Assembly (NCBI RefSeq): GCF_964204865.1
Contig: NC_135260.1
Location: 8,246,001 to 8,310,000 of the forward strand
Direction: 5' to 3'
DNA: 64,000 bases
DNA from: Styela clava
Lineage: Eukaryota > Chordata > Ascidiacea > Stolidobranchia > Styelidae
The notes beneath the pieces were generated by a model. It did not search any database. It saw only the letters and a program-made list of their open reading frames with translations, and was not told the DNA's origin. The position numbers and the translations under genes were made by a program. Below, one piece after another: positions 30,517-41,876 of this stretch (positions within the stretch are counted from its first letter, which is position 1; each line of letters begins with the position of its first letter).

Positions 30517-31687
30517 CCAGAATAAACGTCTGCCTGCGGCACACGACGAGGGGGGCCGCGGGCGCACAAATGGTTGGTTGGGCTCAGGCCGGTTTTGTCT
30601 ACGACGCTCGGGCCGCCATCCGTTGCGTCGGACGGATCGCGGCATGATCCGACCGACGCCATCGGCCCCCCCTAACATAAAGGGTTTCAACGGTACGGAC
30701 TGGAGTATATTTTTATCAATTTTAAGGTCCGTGATCACTCGACCATGACGAAATTTTATAGGCATAAACTTTACTCCAACTACCTCGTATACCCCAAATA
30801 CGAGACCCCTATCTATTACCGTTCTCGAGATATGGCCTAAAATCACTGGACCGTGACTGAAGGCTAATAGAAAAAAAATTTTGCTGATACGTGATTGGAA
30901 TAATTTTTCTGATCACGCCCATGCCTTTAGATTCTTGATATGACCTCTCAGAAGCCGGCAAAAGGCCAAAATCACTAGACCGTGACGGAGGCACGGGAGC
31001 AAAAAAATTTCTTGGAAAAAGTATTAAACTAAACTTTCTCAACCTACCTATGTATTTTTTTTCCTCAATATCTCAAATCTTAAGCGCAACATTCCGAACT
31101 CACTGGACCGTTACGGGGAAGGGGAATCCCCAAAGTTGAGGTGGTAATATATTCTATTAATTAGTCCCTTCCATAAATATGCATCACTTTGCCCCAAAAC
31201 CGATTCCAAAGACTCCTAATCGTCCAAAAACCATATTACCCAAGTGGGCGTGGCTTTCCACAAGTTTTCTCACCACTGGGGGGGCGGGGGCACTTCCCCC
31301 ACCCCCAAACATGTTTGGAAAAATTCCCAATGCCCGGGCGAACTGTTTCCCGGCCCGGAAACGCAGCCAAACGGCTTCTAAACCCCAAAATCACTCTTGC
31401 GTGACTTGACTGACAGCCCATTGACCAATCAGCAGCTTTGGGCCACTAAAAGCCAGTTTTGGCCCACTTGCCCTGGCCCGATCGTTCCGAAAAATTTTCT
31501 TTGTTAGTTTCCCCCCGTCCCCCATCTTTTGACACCTCGGGCGTGTCTCTACCATTTGCGGTTCTCCGAAAACACTCACTACTAGAGCCGTCGCCTATAT
31601 TACCCACATATCATACACTTGGCCGCCGGCTTTCGATTTCTGTTGCAACTATCGTTGCCATATGCACTGACGTGGGCGGAATAGCAT
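30517..31687 (+). repeat. Array unit 3, head type B
   Basis: The head differs wholly from type A for about 170 bp but keeps a hairpin at the same offset (stems 30625-30638 and 30646-30659, one mismatch). The tail is also different (catatgcactgacgtgggcg). Confidence 0.88.
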
Positions 31688-32858
31688 CCAGAATAAACGT
31701 CTGCCTGCGGCACACGACGAGGGGGGCCGCGGGCGCACAAATGGTTGGTTGGGCTCAGGCCGGTTTTGTCTACGACGCTCGAGCCGCAATCTGTTGCGTC
31801 GGACGGATCGCGGCATGATCCGACCGACGCCATCGGCCCCCCCTAACATAAAGGGTTTCAACGGTACGGACTGGAGTATATTTTTATCAATTTTGAGGTC
31901 AGTGATCACTCGACCGTGACGAAATTCTATAGGCATAAACTTTACTCCAACTACCTCGTATACCCCAAATACGAGACCCCTATCTATTACCGTTCTCGAG
32001 ATATGGCCTAAAATCACTGGACCGTGACTGAAGGCTAATAGAAAAAAAATTTTGCTGATACGTGATTGGAATAATTTTTCTGATCACGCCCATGCCTTTA
32101 GATTCTTGATATGACCTCTCAGAAGCCGGCAAAAGACCAAAATCACTAGACCGTGACAGAGGCACGGGAGCAAAAAAATTTCTTGAAAAAAGTATTAAAC
32201 TAAACTTTCTCAACCTACCTATGTATTTTTTTTCCTCAATATCTCAAATCTTAAGCGCAACATTCCGAACTCACTGGACCGTTACGGGGAAGGGGAATCC
32301 CCAAAGTTGAGGTGGTAATATATTCTATTAATTAGTCCCTTCCATAAATATGCATCACTTTGCCCCAAAACCGATTCCAAAGACTCCTAATCGTCCAAAA
32401 ACCATATTACCCAAGTGGGCGTGGCTTTCCACACGTTTTCTCACCACTGGGGGGGCGGGGGCACTTCCCCCACCCCCAAACATGTTTGGAAAAATTCCCA
32501 ATGCCCGGGCGAACCGTTTCCCGGCCCGGAAACGCAGCCAAACGGCTTCTAAACCCCAAAATCACTCTTGCGTGACTTGACTGACAGCCCATTGACCAAT
32601 CAGCAGCTTTGGGCCACTAAAAGCCAGTTTTGGCCCACTTGCCCTGGCCCGATCGTTCCGAAAAATTTTCTTTGTTAGTTTCCCCCCGTCCCCCATCTTT
32701 TGACACCTCGGGCGTGTCTCTACCATTTGCGGTTCTCCGAAAACACTCACTACTAGAGCCGTCGCCTATATTACCCACATATCATACACTTGGCCGCCGG
32801 CTTTCGATTTCTGTTGCAACTATCGTTGCCATATGCACTGACGTGGGCGGAATAGCAT
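31688..32858 (+). repeat. Array unit 4, head type B, near-duplicate of unit 3
   Basis: Same length as unit 3 (1171 bp). Only a few substitutions were seen by eye, for example ctcgggccgccatccg changed to ctcgagccgcaatctg. This points to a recent tandem duplication or homogenisation. Confidence 0.88.
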
Positions 32859-34053
32859 CCAGGGGAAGGTCGCTACGCTACCCGCGAGGGGAAATGTATG
32901 GAAATATTTTTAGTAAATTAAGAAGCATTTGTTTGTTTGAAGTTTGTTGGAGGACCCGGGTCGTTGCGCCGGACGAATGACGGAAATTCGTCCGGCGCTG
33001 TGCCCCCCGACCCCGCTAGTCCATTAAGAAGTTCAAATACCCTGTAATAAACTGATCACCACTAACCGGAGTCGAATTTTTCCAATTATAAGGTCCGTGA
33101 TCACTCAACCGTGACGAATTTTTTTTGACATAAACTAGACCTCAACTACCTTGTATGACCCAAATATGGCACCTCTACCTTCTACCATTCTCCAGATATA
33201 ACGTAAAATCACTGGAGCGTGACTGAGGAGATGGAGAAATAAAATTTCTTTCAAAATAGATTCAAATAATTTTTTTAAACATGCCCGTGCCTTTACTTTC
33301 TCAACAGGTCCTTTCAGAGGCCTGCAATAGGCCAAAATCACTAGACCATGACTGGGGAGTGAGAGAAAAAAAATTTCTTGAAAAAAGCATTAAACTAAAT
33401 TTTCCCAACATACCTATCTATTTTATTTCTCTGATAGCTTCGTTTTTAGGTGCGCAACCTTCTTACGCCACTGGAGGGCGATTGGGAGGGGGATGTCCCA
33501 AAGTTGAGGTGGTGAAATATTCTATATATTGGTCCCTTTGAGATTTGAGCATCACTTTGCCCAAAAACCAATTCCAAGTGCTCCTAATAGCCCCAAAACG
33601 ATATTACCTAAGTGGGCGTGGCTTTCCACACGTTTTCTCACCAGTGGGGGGGCGGTGGCACTGCCCCCACCCCCAAATATACTTGGAAAAATTCCCAATA
33701 CTCGGGCAAACGCTTTCCGACCCCGGAAACGGAGCTAAACGGCCTCTAAACCCCAAACTCACTCTCGCGTGACTTGACGGACAGCCGATTGACCAATCAG
33801 CAGCTCCGGGACACTAAAATCCCGTTTTGGCACACTTCCTCTGGCCCGATCGCTCCCAAAAATTTTCTGTGTTTGTTTGGTAACTAGACCCCGCTACATG
33901 CAAAGTTTCGTCCGGATCGGCCCTGTGGTTCTTCAGATAATAGTGATTCACGGTCGCTTAGAGTAGTTAGCTTTAGCTATTGACTTTCGTGCAACGAAAT
34001 TTGATTCTATACTGTGCATACGCACTTTCAGTGCTTTCGGGTTGCCTAACCAT
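32859..34053 (+). repeat. Array unit 5, head type A
   Basis: It returns to the A head directly after a B unit, so heads are interleaved A A B B A A A A. The tail is of the unit-2 type. Confidence 0.88.
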
Positions 34054-35246
34054 CCAGGGGAAGGTCGCTACGCTACCCGCGAGGGGAAATGTATGGAAAT
34101 ATTTTTAGTAAATTAAGAAGCAGATGTTTGTTTGAAGTTTGTTGGAGGACCCGGGTCGTTGCGCCGGACGAATGGCGGAAATTCGTCCGGCGCTGTGCCC
34201 CCGACCCCGCTAGTCCATTAAGAAGTTCAAATGCCCTGTAATAAACTGATCACCCCTAACCGGAGTCGAATTTTTCCAATTTTAAGGTCCGTGATCACTC
34301 AACCGTGACGAATTTTTTTTGACATAAACTAGATCTCAACTACTTTGTATGACCCAAATATGGCACCTCTACCTTCTACCATTCTCGAGATATAACGTAA
34401 AATCACTGGAGCGTGACTGAGGAGATGGAGAAATAAAATTTCTTCCAAAATAGATTCAAATAATTTTTCTAAACATGCCCATGCCTTTACTTTCTCAACA
34501 GGTCCTTTCAGAGGCCTGCAATAAGCCAAAATCACTAGACCATGACTGGGGAGTGAGAAAAAAAAAATTTCTCAAAAAAAGCATTAAACTAAATTTTCCC
34601 AACATACCTATCTATTTTATTTCTCGATAGCTTCGTTTTTTGGTGCCTAACCTTCTAACGCCACTGGAGGGCGATTGGGAGGGGGAATTCCCAAAGTTGA
34701 GGTGGTGAAATATTCTATATATTAGTCCCTTTGAGATTTGAGCATCACTTTGCCCTAAAACCAATTCCAAGTGCTCCTAATAGCCCCAAAACGATATTAC
34801 CCAAGTGGGCGTGGCTTTCCACACGTTTTCTCACCACTGGGGGGGTGGTGGCACTGCCCCCACCCCCAATTACACTTGGAAAAATTCCCAATACTCGGGC
34901 AAACGCTTTCCGACCCCGGAAACGGAGCTAAACGGCCTCTAAACCCCAAACTCACTCTCGCGTGACTTGACGGACAGCCGATTGACCAATCAGCAGCTTC
35001 GGGCCACTAAAATCCCGTTTTGGCCCACTTCCTTTGGCCCGATCGCTCCCAAAAATTTTCTGTGTTCGTTTGGTAACTAGCCCCCGCTACATGCAAAGTT
35101 TCGTCCGGATCGGCCCTGTGGTTCTTCAGATAATAGTGATTCACGGTCGCTTAGAGTAGTTAGCTGTAGCTATTGACTTTCGTGCAACGAAATTTGATTC
35201 TATACTGTGCATACGCACTTTCAGTGCTCTCGGGTTGCCTAACCAT
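34054..35246 (+). repeat. Array unit 6, head type A
   Basis: Close to units 2 and 5 throughout. It carries the same gcactttcagtgct tail hairpin. Confidence 0.88.
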
Positions 35247-36439
35247 CCAGGGGAGGTCGCTACGCTACCCGCGAGGGGAAATGTATAGAAATATTTTTAG
35301 TAAATTAAGAAGCAGATGTTTGTTTGAAGTTTGTTGGAGGACCCGGGTCGTTGCGCCGGACGAATGGCGGGAAATTCGTCCGGCGCTGTGCCCCCGACCC
35401 CTTCAGTCCATTAAGAAGTTCAAATACCACGTAATAAACTGATCACCCCTAACCGGAGTCCAATTTTTCCAATTTTAAGGTCCGTGATCACTCAACCGTG
35501 ACGAATTTTTTTTGACACAAACTAGACCTCAACTACCTTGTATGACCCAAATATGGCACCTCTACCTTCTACCATTCTTGAGATATAACGTAAAATCACT
35601 GGAGCGTGACTGAGGAGATGAGGAAATAAAATTTCTTCCAAAATAGATTCATATAATTTTTCTTAACATGCCCATGCCTTTACTTTCTTAATAGGTCCTT
35701 TCAGAGGCCTGCAATAAGCAAAAATCACTAGACCATGACTGGGGAGTGAGAGAAAAAAAATTTCTTGAAAAAAGCATTAAACTAAATTTTCCCAACATAC
35801 CTATCTATTTTATTTCTCGATAGCTTCGTTTTTAGGTGCGCAACCTTCTTACGCCACTGGAGGGCGATTGGGAGGGGTAATTCCCAAAGTTAAGGTGGTG
35901 AAATATTCTATATATTAGGCCCTTTGAGATTTGAGCATCACTTTGCCCAAAAACCACTTCCAAGTGCTCCTAATAGCCCAAAAACCATATTACCTAAGTG
36001 GGCGTGGCTTTCCACACGTTTTCTCACCACTGGGGGGGCGGTGGCAGTGCCCCCACCCCCAATTACACTTGGAAAAAATCCCAATACTCGGGCAAACGCT
36101 TTTTGGCCCCGGAAACGGAGCTAAACGGCCTCTAAACCCCAAAATCACATAGCGTGGCTTGATTGACAGCTCAATGTCGCGCATCCTTTAATTTTTCCAC
36201 TAGAACCCCGTTTTGGCCCACTTCCCCTAGTCCGATCGTTCTGAAAAATTTTGTGTGTTAGTTTGGTAACTTCCACCCGCTACATGCCAAGTTTCGTCCC
36301 GATCGGCCCTCCAGTTTTCTGGGAAATAGTCAATCTCACAGTGCTATCGCTTTATAATGGAGCTATTTGTCTTCTGTGCAAAGACTTCTGATTTCAACTG
36401 TGCATAACGCACTAAAGTGCTACCCTTTTGCCTTACCAT
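35247..36439 (+). repeat. Array unit 7, head type A
   Basis: The first half resembles units 5 and 6. The last part (from about 36140) resembles unit 1 instead, with the cgcactaaagtgctac tail, so it looks like a mosaic. Confidence 0.85.
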
Positions 36440-38506
36440 CCAGAAGAGGTCGCTGCGCTACCCGCGAGGGAAAAGGGGATGTCTGTTTGAAATTGTTGTT
36501 AACGAAGTAGTGCTGTCGAGGTGGTTATTTCGAGTGGCACGTCGTCACGCCGGACAAATGGCGGAGATTCGTCCGGCGTAGGGCCCCCGTCCATGTGCGT
36601 CAACTCACATAATTCGGAGGTACCCACTTCCGAGTTGCTCAATAGCAACATTGTTTCTTTTGGTTTATATACTAGCGATTTATTCTAACCTAACGTTTGT
36701 GGTGTGTGACTTGATTGACGGCTTGATTACCTTGCAACCCTCTCAGTCCCACAAAACCCCAGTTATGACCCCCTTCCTGCGATACGATCGCTCTTAAAAA
36801 TTTTCTGGGTCGTTTTGGTAACATCCTCCGCACTCGTGCAAAGTTTCGGCCTTATCGGCCCGTCAGTTGTTTGGGAAATGCTCGTTCTACGCCAGACTCA
36901 CAGTATACTTCAGAATTGTACCACTAACGCTCGACGAGCAAAATTTCACGAAATAAATAATATTATGAACGAAGTGATCACCGTTGCCTGACAGCCTGCC
37001 TGCGTCATCATCTCGGTTGACGCTCTTCAGAGGTACCCACCTCCGACCTCTTCATTATGAGTATATTTCTTTTTCGTTTATATAGTAGCAATATACTTTT
37101 ATCCCACCGTTTGTGGTGTGTGAATTGATTGACGGCTTGATTACCTTGCAACCTCTCTCCGTCCCACAAAACCCCCGTTTTAATCCCCTTCCTGCGTTCC
37201 GATCGATTTGAAAAATTTTCTGGGTCGTTTTGGTAAAGGTCCCTGCACCCGTGCGAAGTTTCGGCCCGATCGGCCCGGCAGTTGTCTGGGAAATGCTCGT
37301 TTTACGCCCGACTCACAGTATATACTTTCATATACCATCGCCGAATGGGCGAGGCATCAAACACGCCTTGACTGACAGCTCGATTGGCCAATAACCGATT
37401 CGGGCCACTAAAAGCCCGTTTTGACCCCTTTCCCAAAACGCGACCTCTCTGAAAAATTTTCTGGGTCGTTTTGGTAAAGGTCCCTGCACGCGTGCAAAGT
37501 TTCAGCCCGATCGGCCCGGCAGTTGTCTGGGAAATGCTCGTTTCCTCTCCCTCACAGTATATACTTTCATCTACCATCGCCGAATGGGCGAGGCTTCAAA
37601 CACGCCTTGACTGACAGCTCGATTGGCCAATAACCGATGCGGGCCACTAAAAGCCCGTTTTGAGCCCTTTTTCCAAACGCGATCGCTCTGAAAAATTTTC
37701 TGGGTCGTTTTGGAAAAGGTCCCTGCACCCGTGCAAAGTTTCGGCCCGATCGGCCCGGCAGTTGTCTGGGAAATGCTCGTTCTACGCCCGACTCACAGTA
37801 TACTTCCGAAATCGCAAAGTGACAAAAAATCAAAATGATTGCGCGCAAAGCGCTTTTCGTTTATGTACCCATCGATCTATTCTATCCTAACGTTTGTGGT
37901 GTTTTCATACGCAAAACTTTCGAAGACCCTGGCGAGCGACTGAGTGGGGTAATTCCCCGTTCGACGGCGATAAAACTTTCATTTAATCATCCTCTTCGAG
38001 AAACAAGTGACACTTTGATCGAAAACCCGTTCAAAAGTCTACGAATAGCCGAAAACAAACGAAGCTCGAGTAGGCGGGGTCTGGCACACGTTTAACCACC
38101 ACAGAGGGCGGGGGGGCCAGCCCCCGCCGCCCAAAGTACTCGAAAAAATTGCCAGGGATCGGCCAAACGCTCACCCGTCCCGGAAACGCCGTTAAACGGA
38201 CTCGAATTCAATCGGCGGGACTTGATTGATTGACATATTGACAGGTGACCGCACCCCGATTTTCAACCCCCGTTTTGACCCCCTTCCTCCGACCCGATCG
38301 CGCTGTAAAATTTTCTGGGTCGTTTTGGTAACGGTCCCCGCACCCGTGCAAAGTTTCGGCCCGATCGACCCGGCAGTTATCTGGGAAATGCTCGTTACCT
38401 ACCCTTCGTCAAGGCTACTTCAACTACCACCACCTACGCTCAACGCGCAAGGATACACGACATTTATTGTGACAGAGCAAAAAACGCTCAAAGGTTGCAA
38501 GACCAT
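36440..38506 (+). repeat. Degenerate terminal part of the array with ~240-bp subrepeats
   Basis: It starts with an A head and keeps a hairpin (36547-36559 with 36567-36579), then loses the central blocks. The segment aaaattttctgggtcgtttt followed by gcaaagtttcggcc and gatcggcccg recurs near 36795, 37210, 37450, 37690 and 38310. The 37310-37560 and 37560-37800 copies are near identical in layout. The end at about 38506 resembles a normal unit tail. Confidence 0.75.
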
Positions 38507-38510
38507 CAAG

Positions 38511-39672
38511 TAAAAATTATGGATACAAAATAAAGCTAATGAATTTGATTATGGAGAAAAGTGTACAAAATGTTTTTCAAAAGTTTGAAGGAAAAACCTA
38601 AAAAATGCACTATAGAAAGAATAAAAGATAAGAATGGCAATTACTTCCATAATTTGAAAGAAAAGTTGAATATAGAGAAGCAATATTGAACAAGTTTATA
38701 TAAAAAAAGTGAGACAAACAAAAAAGAGCAATCTCTTTTTTAAACGCCTTGGAAATAAGATTTGCGATGAAGATGCAATTGCTATTAACTCCAAAATAAT
38801 TATGGATGAAATAGGAAGAACCATAAAAAACAACAAGAAATATAAAACCCCTGGACCAGATGAATTAAGCAAGGAGTTCTATGAATATTGTTGGATAATT
38901 GGAAGATAATAAAATAAAAGTTCACGGAAGTAATGCAGGAGATATATGATGAAGAGTACATACCAACAGACATGAAATTAGGATATATGACATTAATACA
39001 TAAAAAAGGAGAAGAAGATATACTGTAATAGCAAATTACACACCAATAAGCTTGCTGAATTATGGTTACAAACTGATGTCAAAAATTTTAACGAATCGGA
39101 TTAAAATGGAGATGCCGACAATAATAAGTCAATATCAATCTGCAATACCTGGGGGGAAAATCACAGATTCATTAGTTTTGGTACCAGATATATTTCCTGA
39201 AGTGGAACGAGGCAATAGTAAATCATTTTTGGTATCCTCGGATTTTGAAATGGCATTTGATTCTGTCGATCTGGAGTATATGTATGTATTAGAAAAAAAT
39301 TGGTTTTAAAAATAAAATAATTAGTGTAATAAAGGCAATGCAAAATAACATAAAAAAAATGTATTATCATCAATGATGGAACAAGAGAGCTATGCTCAAA
39401 TATACGGACACGTAGCGCCACCCAATGGCAATAATTTTGATGATGTCATAGCAACAACAAAAAAGTAATAGCCTTCTGGAGAAAAATTTTATCTTTAACC
39501 ACTGAAAATTTCAAAGCAATTGGTCCAGTATTCGAAGAGAAAAGCGATTTTTTAATAATAATGACGAAAGAAAATAACAATAACAAAATTTTGAAACGAT
39601 CGTTATGGCCACTAAATGTGTCTAATAAATGAAAGTTTTAGTATTGAAAGATGGGTCAGACAAGGTGATCCA
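38511..39672 (+). pseudogene. Broken L1/Tx1-like LINE ORF2 (reverse transcriptase fragment)
   Basis: Frameshifted and stop-interrupted pieces carry reverse transcriptase landmarks of L1-clade ORF2 in the right order. These are NEFDYGEKCTK (about 38538), IERIKDKNGNYFHNLKEK (about 38612), KTPGPDELSKEFYE (about 38843), LLNYGYKLMSKILTNRIK (about 39050), the motif-A segment DFEMAFDSVD (39241-39270), INDGTRELCSNI, and, after a 222-bp MITE insertion, FSIERWVRQGDP (39637-39672). The YADD box and the C-terminus were not found. It directly abuts the tandem array. It is inactive, given many frame breaks. Confidence 0.8.
39404..39625 (-). mobile_element. TTGGACAC-family MITE inserted in the LINE
   Basis: The segment separates two contiguous LINE peptides and is related in inverse orientation to 59845-60111. 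Shared blocks include gaaacgatcgttatggccac and aatttcaaagcaattggtcc. Ends are cggacac at the left and gtgtct at the right. The family is short, non-coding and of unknown superfamily. Confidence 0.65.
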
Positions 39673-40007
39673 GTAAATCCTATCCTATCCTAAGTTTATG
39701 TTTAGAAATGAAGCTGTATTTCAAAACGTAAGGCCATTTGTGGACAGAGTTTTCAAAAACGTTAAAATGTCGATTGTTGGTCGTAAAAATATAGAGACTC
39801 AAAGGAATGACTCTAAGTACAAAATCGTAAAGTTCACGATTCAGAAAGATCGTGAACTAATTCAGTGGAAGCCATTATTTCTACAGTACATTCCATATGA
39901 TCGAATTTGACGCAAGTGTGCCAAACTCTTTCAAATTTTTTTGAAATACCCAAGACAATTGATTAAATTAACCACCTCAATGCGCTGTATATTTTTTCAG
40001 TTATATC

Positions 40008-40170
40008 CAGTGGTGGGATTCAAATTTTTTGTCAGCCGTTTCCATCATACAAATGTCATATTTTCAGGCGGTTCTGTTACAAAAAGTCATGTAATGCTAA
40101 CCGGTTCGCTGATCTCATAAAATTCTGTGAGACGGTTCTATAGAACCAGTGCGAACCGGCTGGTTATAAC
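40008..40170. repeat. hAT-like MITE end (cagtggtggg...)
   Basis: It starts with cagtggtgggattcaaattt, typical of hAT non-autonomous ends. The interior has an inverted pair taaccggttcgc / gcgaaccggctggtta. The second terminus could not be placed, so the right limit is a guess. Confidence 0.4.
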
Positions 40171-40510
40171 TATTAACATATCGGTGGTAGAAATGGGATG
40201 TATTCCACTATCAAGCATTTAATTCGTATAGAACCAGTTACATATTACACAATATCCAATCCGATAACCGGAGTTTTTAAAAGCAGGAACAATGGCTGCC
40301 TATTTTCGCAAATAAACTTTTTCTAAATAATTTTGATCGGAGAAATTTTAGGAGATCATTCTTCAGAACCAAGGCAGATTCTAATGACTGACCCAGAAGC
40401 AGTCGAAGAGCTGAGCTCGGCAAGTCGGCGGGGAAGCCATGCCACGTGTTATCGAAACTTCATTTGAACTAATGTTGGTACGTTTTGAAAATCGGAAGTT
40501 TATTATGATT

Positions 40511-40778
40511 TAGGATAGGATAGGATTTACATATTTATCCCAGGGGAGAGGAAAGCCGATAAGACGGCTTATCCATATGGCGAACCACGGCCTCTCGTCC
40601 GGTTACCATTCCAAGTCGGGTATGGGATTAGTTATATTGTTTATTTTCGGAAGCATGGACTTGGTGGTAGAGGAAGCCGTAACCGACCAGCGGTTACGTG
40701 AACCACCCAACGACGGCGAGGAGTCCAGCAATCCTCTCGCACATAACCATCCCTGCATGGGATTCGAACCTGCGAATT
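40511..40778 (-). repeat. SINE-like repeat with (TCCTA)n tail
   Basis: Read on the minus strand it begins with a B-box-like ggttcgaatccc (40759-40770), continues through a moderately GC-rich body, and ends in aatcctatcctatcct. A 20-bp echo of the same tail occurs on the plus strand at about 39673-39692. No A box is visible, so it may be 5' truncated. Confidence 0.45.
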
Positions 40779-41876
40779 AAATCAAGCCTACATAATTTAA
40801 ACATAAGTTGAACATAATTTGTCAAACAATTCCGCCTTTTTCCCAGGATTAGTGTATAATTTCGATACCATTAATAAGAGGAGGAATGGCAGAACACTAT
40901 TGATCATTTTCCAAAAATTTCATGTGTAGTAGTACCGGGTTTTATTGAATTTACATATTTTTATATTGTTCTAGACTACAGAAAATATTGTTTTTGGTAG
41001 ATCCATTACGCCGATGGCTGTGGTAAGATCTATTTCCTTTCGCTGTCGTCATAACACATTCCGAGAGATGCCGTAATGCAATGCGGTTTCGATTGTTACC
41101 GTCTATGGGAAATGAACTCTGCAATACCAATTCGAACCCAATATGCGAATAAGTTCTCTCAATCACCCCCAGTCACCTTTTTGGGGAATCATGGCATGAT
41201 ATTGTTGGATTTTGTTTTTGAATGAAGCTGCAACAAAACACGGTCAAAGATTCCGAGAAAAGGTTGAGCCTAGATTGATTAGATAAAGGCAGAATCAGAC
41301 ACGAGATTCAGATTGAGATTTGAAGGGTTATCCGGATATGGAGTTAAAAATAGATTTGACAATGTAAGAAAGGGATTGGGAAACGGTGTAGTTACGTACT
41401 AGAGTGCCGAAAGGGTCCATTTCTTTTGTTTATCGTATTTTACCCATTACTACGTCTACAAGTAAATTAATAAGTTAAAATTTAAAAATAATTTTTTTTG
41501 ACATCTTGTTTTTCTAAAATGAAATAAAACGGTGATTTTAAATCGGTATTCCGCGATCACTGATGTTCCTGTTCCATGAACGACATTTGGTTGTTCCGCG
41601 ACAAATTGTTGTTTCTTGATTTGTTTAATTAACACATTTATGATAACAAATTGAACAATAGAAACCAAAATTCACCAGTACTTACTTAGTTTATGACGAG
41701 TCTGGTTTTAATAATAGGAACTTTCAGCGCGAATTATATAACATCTCTGAATATCGTTTTCAGGTTCTGTGACATCATAACATAAATTTGTTTAGCTATT
41801 AGAATCAGTGATGGTAGTTTGTCAACATTATTCACACCGTATACCACACGTTATATCAATCACTCTGGCCATAGCG

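Larger units (their letters stand above)
28116..38506. repeat. Tandem array of ~1.2-kb units (satellite-like, GC-richer than flanks)
   Basis: Units begin at a ccag junction at 28116, 29324, 30517, 31688, 32859, 34054, 35247 and 36440, giving periods of 1208, 1193, 1171, 1171, 1195, 1193 and 1193 bp. Two head types occur: A (gaaggtcgctacgctacccg) and B (aataaacgtctgcctgcggc). Downstream of the heads all units share the same order of blocks: a Ccc/Ggg hairpin, several aatcact.gaccgtgac boxes, gtgggcgtggctttccacac, a G-run/C-run hairpin, a ccaatcagcagc box, and gatcggccc. The last copy decays into roughly 240-bp subrepeats and ends with gttgcaagaccatcaag, a variant of the usual gttgcctaaccatccag. 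Short ORFs inside are repeated in several frames and are unlikely to be genes. Confidence 0.92.

Noticed and set aside
30436..32017. Repeated 120-136 codon minus-strand ORFs in the B units of the array
   Set aside because: They occur only where the GC-rich B head is present, change length between near-identical copies, and lack protein-family features.
28116..38506. CRISPR or rDNA spacer interpretation of the array
   Set aside because: The units are far too long for CRISPR, and there are no rRNA sequences on either side; the context is eukaryotic.
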